From assembly GCF_900142375.1 (NCBI RefSeq), contig NZ_FRAR01000032.1:1-32963 (forward strand): a stretch of DNA of 32,963 bases, given 5' to 3'. Origin of the DNA: Desulforamulus aeronauticus DSM 10349 (lineage in GTDB: Bacteria > Bacillota > Desulfotomaculia > Desulfotomaculales > Desulfotomaculaceae). Positions within the stretch are counted from its first letter, which is position 1. Every line of letters starts with the position of its first letter. Shown piece by piece: positions 32,039 to 32,963 of the stretch. Below the pieces are notes generated by a model. That model was not told where the DNA came from. It did no database searches and saw only the letters and a list, made by a program, of their open reading frames with translations. Both the position numbers and the translations under genes were made by a program.

Positions 32039-32134
32039 CTAACCTCAACCTGTGTTTTTGGTGGACTCGGCTGACACCTTGAAGTTACTTAAAATGGCAT
32101 TTTCACAGAATAATAACACTGTATAATCTTTTCG

Positions 32135-32163
32135 TTGACGTCCAATTTAATTTCTGGTAATAT
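32135..32163 (+). promoter_or_regulatory. promoter of the plus-strand tRNA operon
   Basis: TTGACG (32135-32140), a 17-nt spacer and TAATAT (32158-32163), with TG just before the -10 box, lie 13 nt upstream of tRNA-Val. Confidence 0.8.
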
Positions 32164-32176
32164 AATCAATGTTAAT

Positions 32177-32252
<76 letters not shown>

Positions 32253-32257
32253 ATATT

Positions 32258-32333
32258 GCTGCTATAGCTCAGTAGGTAGAGCGTATCCTTGGTAAGGATA
32301 AGGTCACCGGTTCAAATCCGGTTAGCAGCTCCA
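32258..32333 (+). tRNA. tRNA-Thr(GGT)
   Basis: The acceptor GCTGCTA/TAGCAGC and anticodon loop TTGGTAA (anticodon GGT) are present, and CCA is encoded. Five nt after tRNA-Val, so cotranscribed. Confidence 0.96.
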
Positions 32334-32404
32334 GTAGGCCTTGCAAAAAACTTGTGAGGTTTTTCTGCATTTTATTAAACCTAAAGAAAGTACAAGGTGT
32401 ACCC

Positions 32405-32433
32405 TTGCAATCAAATGGAGGTTCTGGTAGTAT
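32405..32433 (+). promoter_or_regulatory. candidate promoter of tRNA-Thr(CGT)
   Basis: TTGCAA (32405-32410), a 17-nt spacer and TAGTAT (32428-32433) lie 20 nt before the tRNA. Read-through from the upstream tRNAs is also possible. Confidence 0.4.
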
Positions 32434-32453
32434 AGCAATTGACAATTTCTTAT

Positions 32454-32528
32454 GCCGACGTGGCTCAGTGGTAGAGCAGCTGATTCGTAATCAGCAGGTC
32501 GTGAGTTCAAATCTCATCGTCGGCTCCA
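32454..32528 (+). tRNA. tRNA-Thr(CGT)
   Basis: The acceptor GCCGACG/CGTCGGC and anticodon loop TTCGTAA (anticodon CGT) are present, and CCA is encoded. 120 nt after tRNA-Thr(GGT). Confidence 0.96.
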
Positions 32529-32534
32529 AGAGAT

Positions 32535-32572
32535 GCAGTAATCGCAGGTGTTTGCGGTTACTGCTATTTTTA
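32535..32572 (+). terminator. terminator of the plus-strand tRNAs
   Basis: GCAGTAATCGCA (32535-32546) pairs with TGCGGTTACTGC (32553-32564; one G-U), followed by ATTTTTAT. Confidence 0.9.
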
Positions 32573-32654
32573 TATCAGCGAATTTATAGCGTAATGGGGA
32601 TGATTACTGCAAAATAGGACAATACAATACCAAAATTTACTTAAACAAAATGAA

Positions 32655-32679
32655 AAGAACAGACACTAGGCCTGTTCTT
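32655..32679. other. hairpin downstream of the IS transposase
   Basis: AAGAACAG pairs with CTGTTCTT across a 9-nt loop; on the minus strand it is followed by TTCATTTTG. It may mark the end region of the insertion element. The remaining sequence 32573-32786 shows no gene; a second stem (GATCACAAATC / GATTTGCGATC) spans the transposase stop codon. Confidence 0.5.
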
Positions 32680-32786
32680 CAGTTTGTCGAGAAACTAGCC
32701 AATTTTTTTGGCCATACTGAATAAAGCATGATAATTTCCAAACCGGAATAACCAAATTCCTAATAAAAATGAAAGATCACAAATCT

Positions 32787-32963
32787 CTAGGCTATCTTAG
32801 CCAAATGATTTGCGATCTTTTTTATGTTTTGACAGGTTGCTGTCATCAATGCCTGCTCTAGGACATGCTTCTTCCCTCGAAAACGGCAATAGCGATAGCC
32901 GTGCAGCTGTTTAGCGTCTGCAAAGCTTCTTTCTATGGTTTCTTTTCTCTTTTTGTATAGCAT
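32787..32963 (-). CDS. IS1182-family transposase, C-terminal end (partial)
   Basis: 58 codons running off the right edge. The segment [20 protein letters not shown] and then [20 protein letters not shown] matches the C-terminal catalytic region of IS1182-type (IS4-like DDE) transposases; the E of IERSFADAK is the last residue of the DDE triad. It ends with [13 protein letters not shown]. The frame is open to the edge, so the element may be intact beyond the window. The ATG at the edge is internal to the family alignment and not a start. Confidence 0.85.
   Translation of the reverse strand: MLYKKRKETIERSFADAKQLHGYRYCRFRGKKHVLEQALMTATCQNIKKIANHLAKIA

Overview
The window looks like chromosomal DNA of an anaerobic, low-to-moderate-GC Gram-positive bacterium of the class Clostridia. 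A Desulfotomaculum-like Peptococcaceae is my best guess, but that is inference. The signs are an oxygen/NO defence set (flavodiiron protein, ferritin-like protein, rubredoxin, short-form hybrid cluster protein), a clostridial 2[4Fe-4S] ferredoxin, strong AGGAGG-type ribosome binding sites with several GTG/TTG starts, and an LPXTG protein with a sortase.

Layout. 1-270: the end of an rRNA operon (5S) and a long palindromic repeat. 272-2068: ychF and an HPP-family membrane gene on the minus strand. 2292-4241: a plus-strand operon of flavodiiron protein, ferritin-like protein and rubredoxin, facing the hybrid cluster protein (4320-5660). 5939-7123: THUMP RNA methyltransferase. 7434-8646: ferredoxin and an unrecognised HTH/coiled-coil protein. 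9054-13780: a complete branched-chain amino acid ABC operon in the order livK-H-M-G-F, with several dyads upstream. 14058-16600: a 45-codon gene, a HEAT-repeat protein, an EamA transporter and an O6-alkylguanine-DNA alkyltransferase. 17205-19664: two tandem, about 85% identical diguanylate cyclases. 19896-22304: an AraC regulator fused to a GH39 glycosidase. 22498-28472: a large LPXTG surface adhesin broken by an 88-nt deletion/frameshift, then its sortase. 28507-29400 (minus): a secreted transglutaminase-like protein preceded by a clear c-di-GMP-I (GEMM) riboswitch. 29600-31123: a secreted stalk-domain protein flanked by two copies of an unrecognised structured RNA, plus two tiny membrane proteins. 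31281-32963: two divergent tRNA groups carrying identical tRNA-Val genes on opposite strands, with a transposase remnant between them, and the 3' end of an IS1182-type transposase at the edge.

The most interesting part is 17-31 kb. It holds enzymes that would make cyclic di-GMP, an adhesin with its sortase, and a secreted papain/transglutaminase-fold protein under a c-di-GMP riboswitch. A 41-nt sequence upstream of a cyclase gene recurs upstream of the adhesin. Together they suggest a locally encoded c-di-GMP switch for surface attachment, comparable in logic but not in parts to the LapA/LapG and C. difficile PPEP-1/LPXTG systems. In this strain the adhesin appears uncoupled from its wall anchor by the frameshift.
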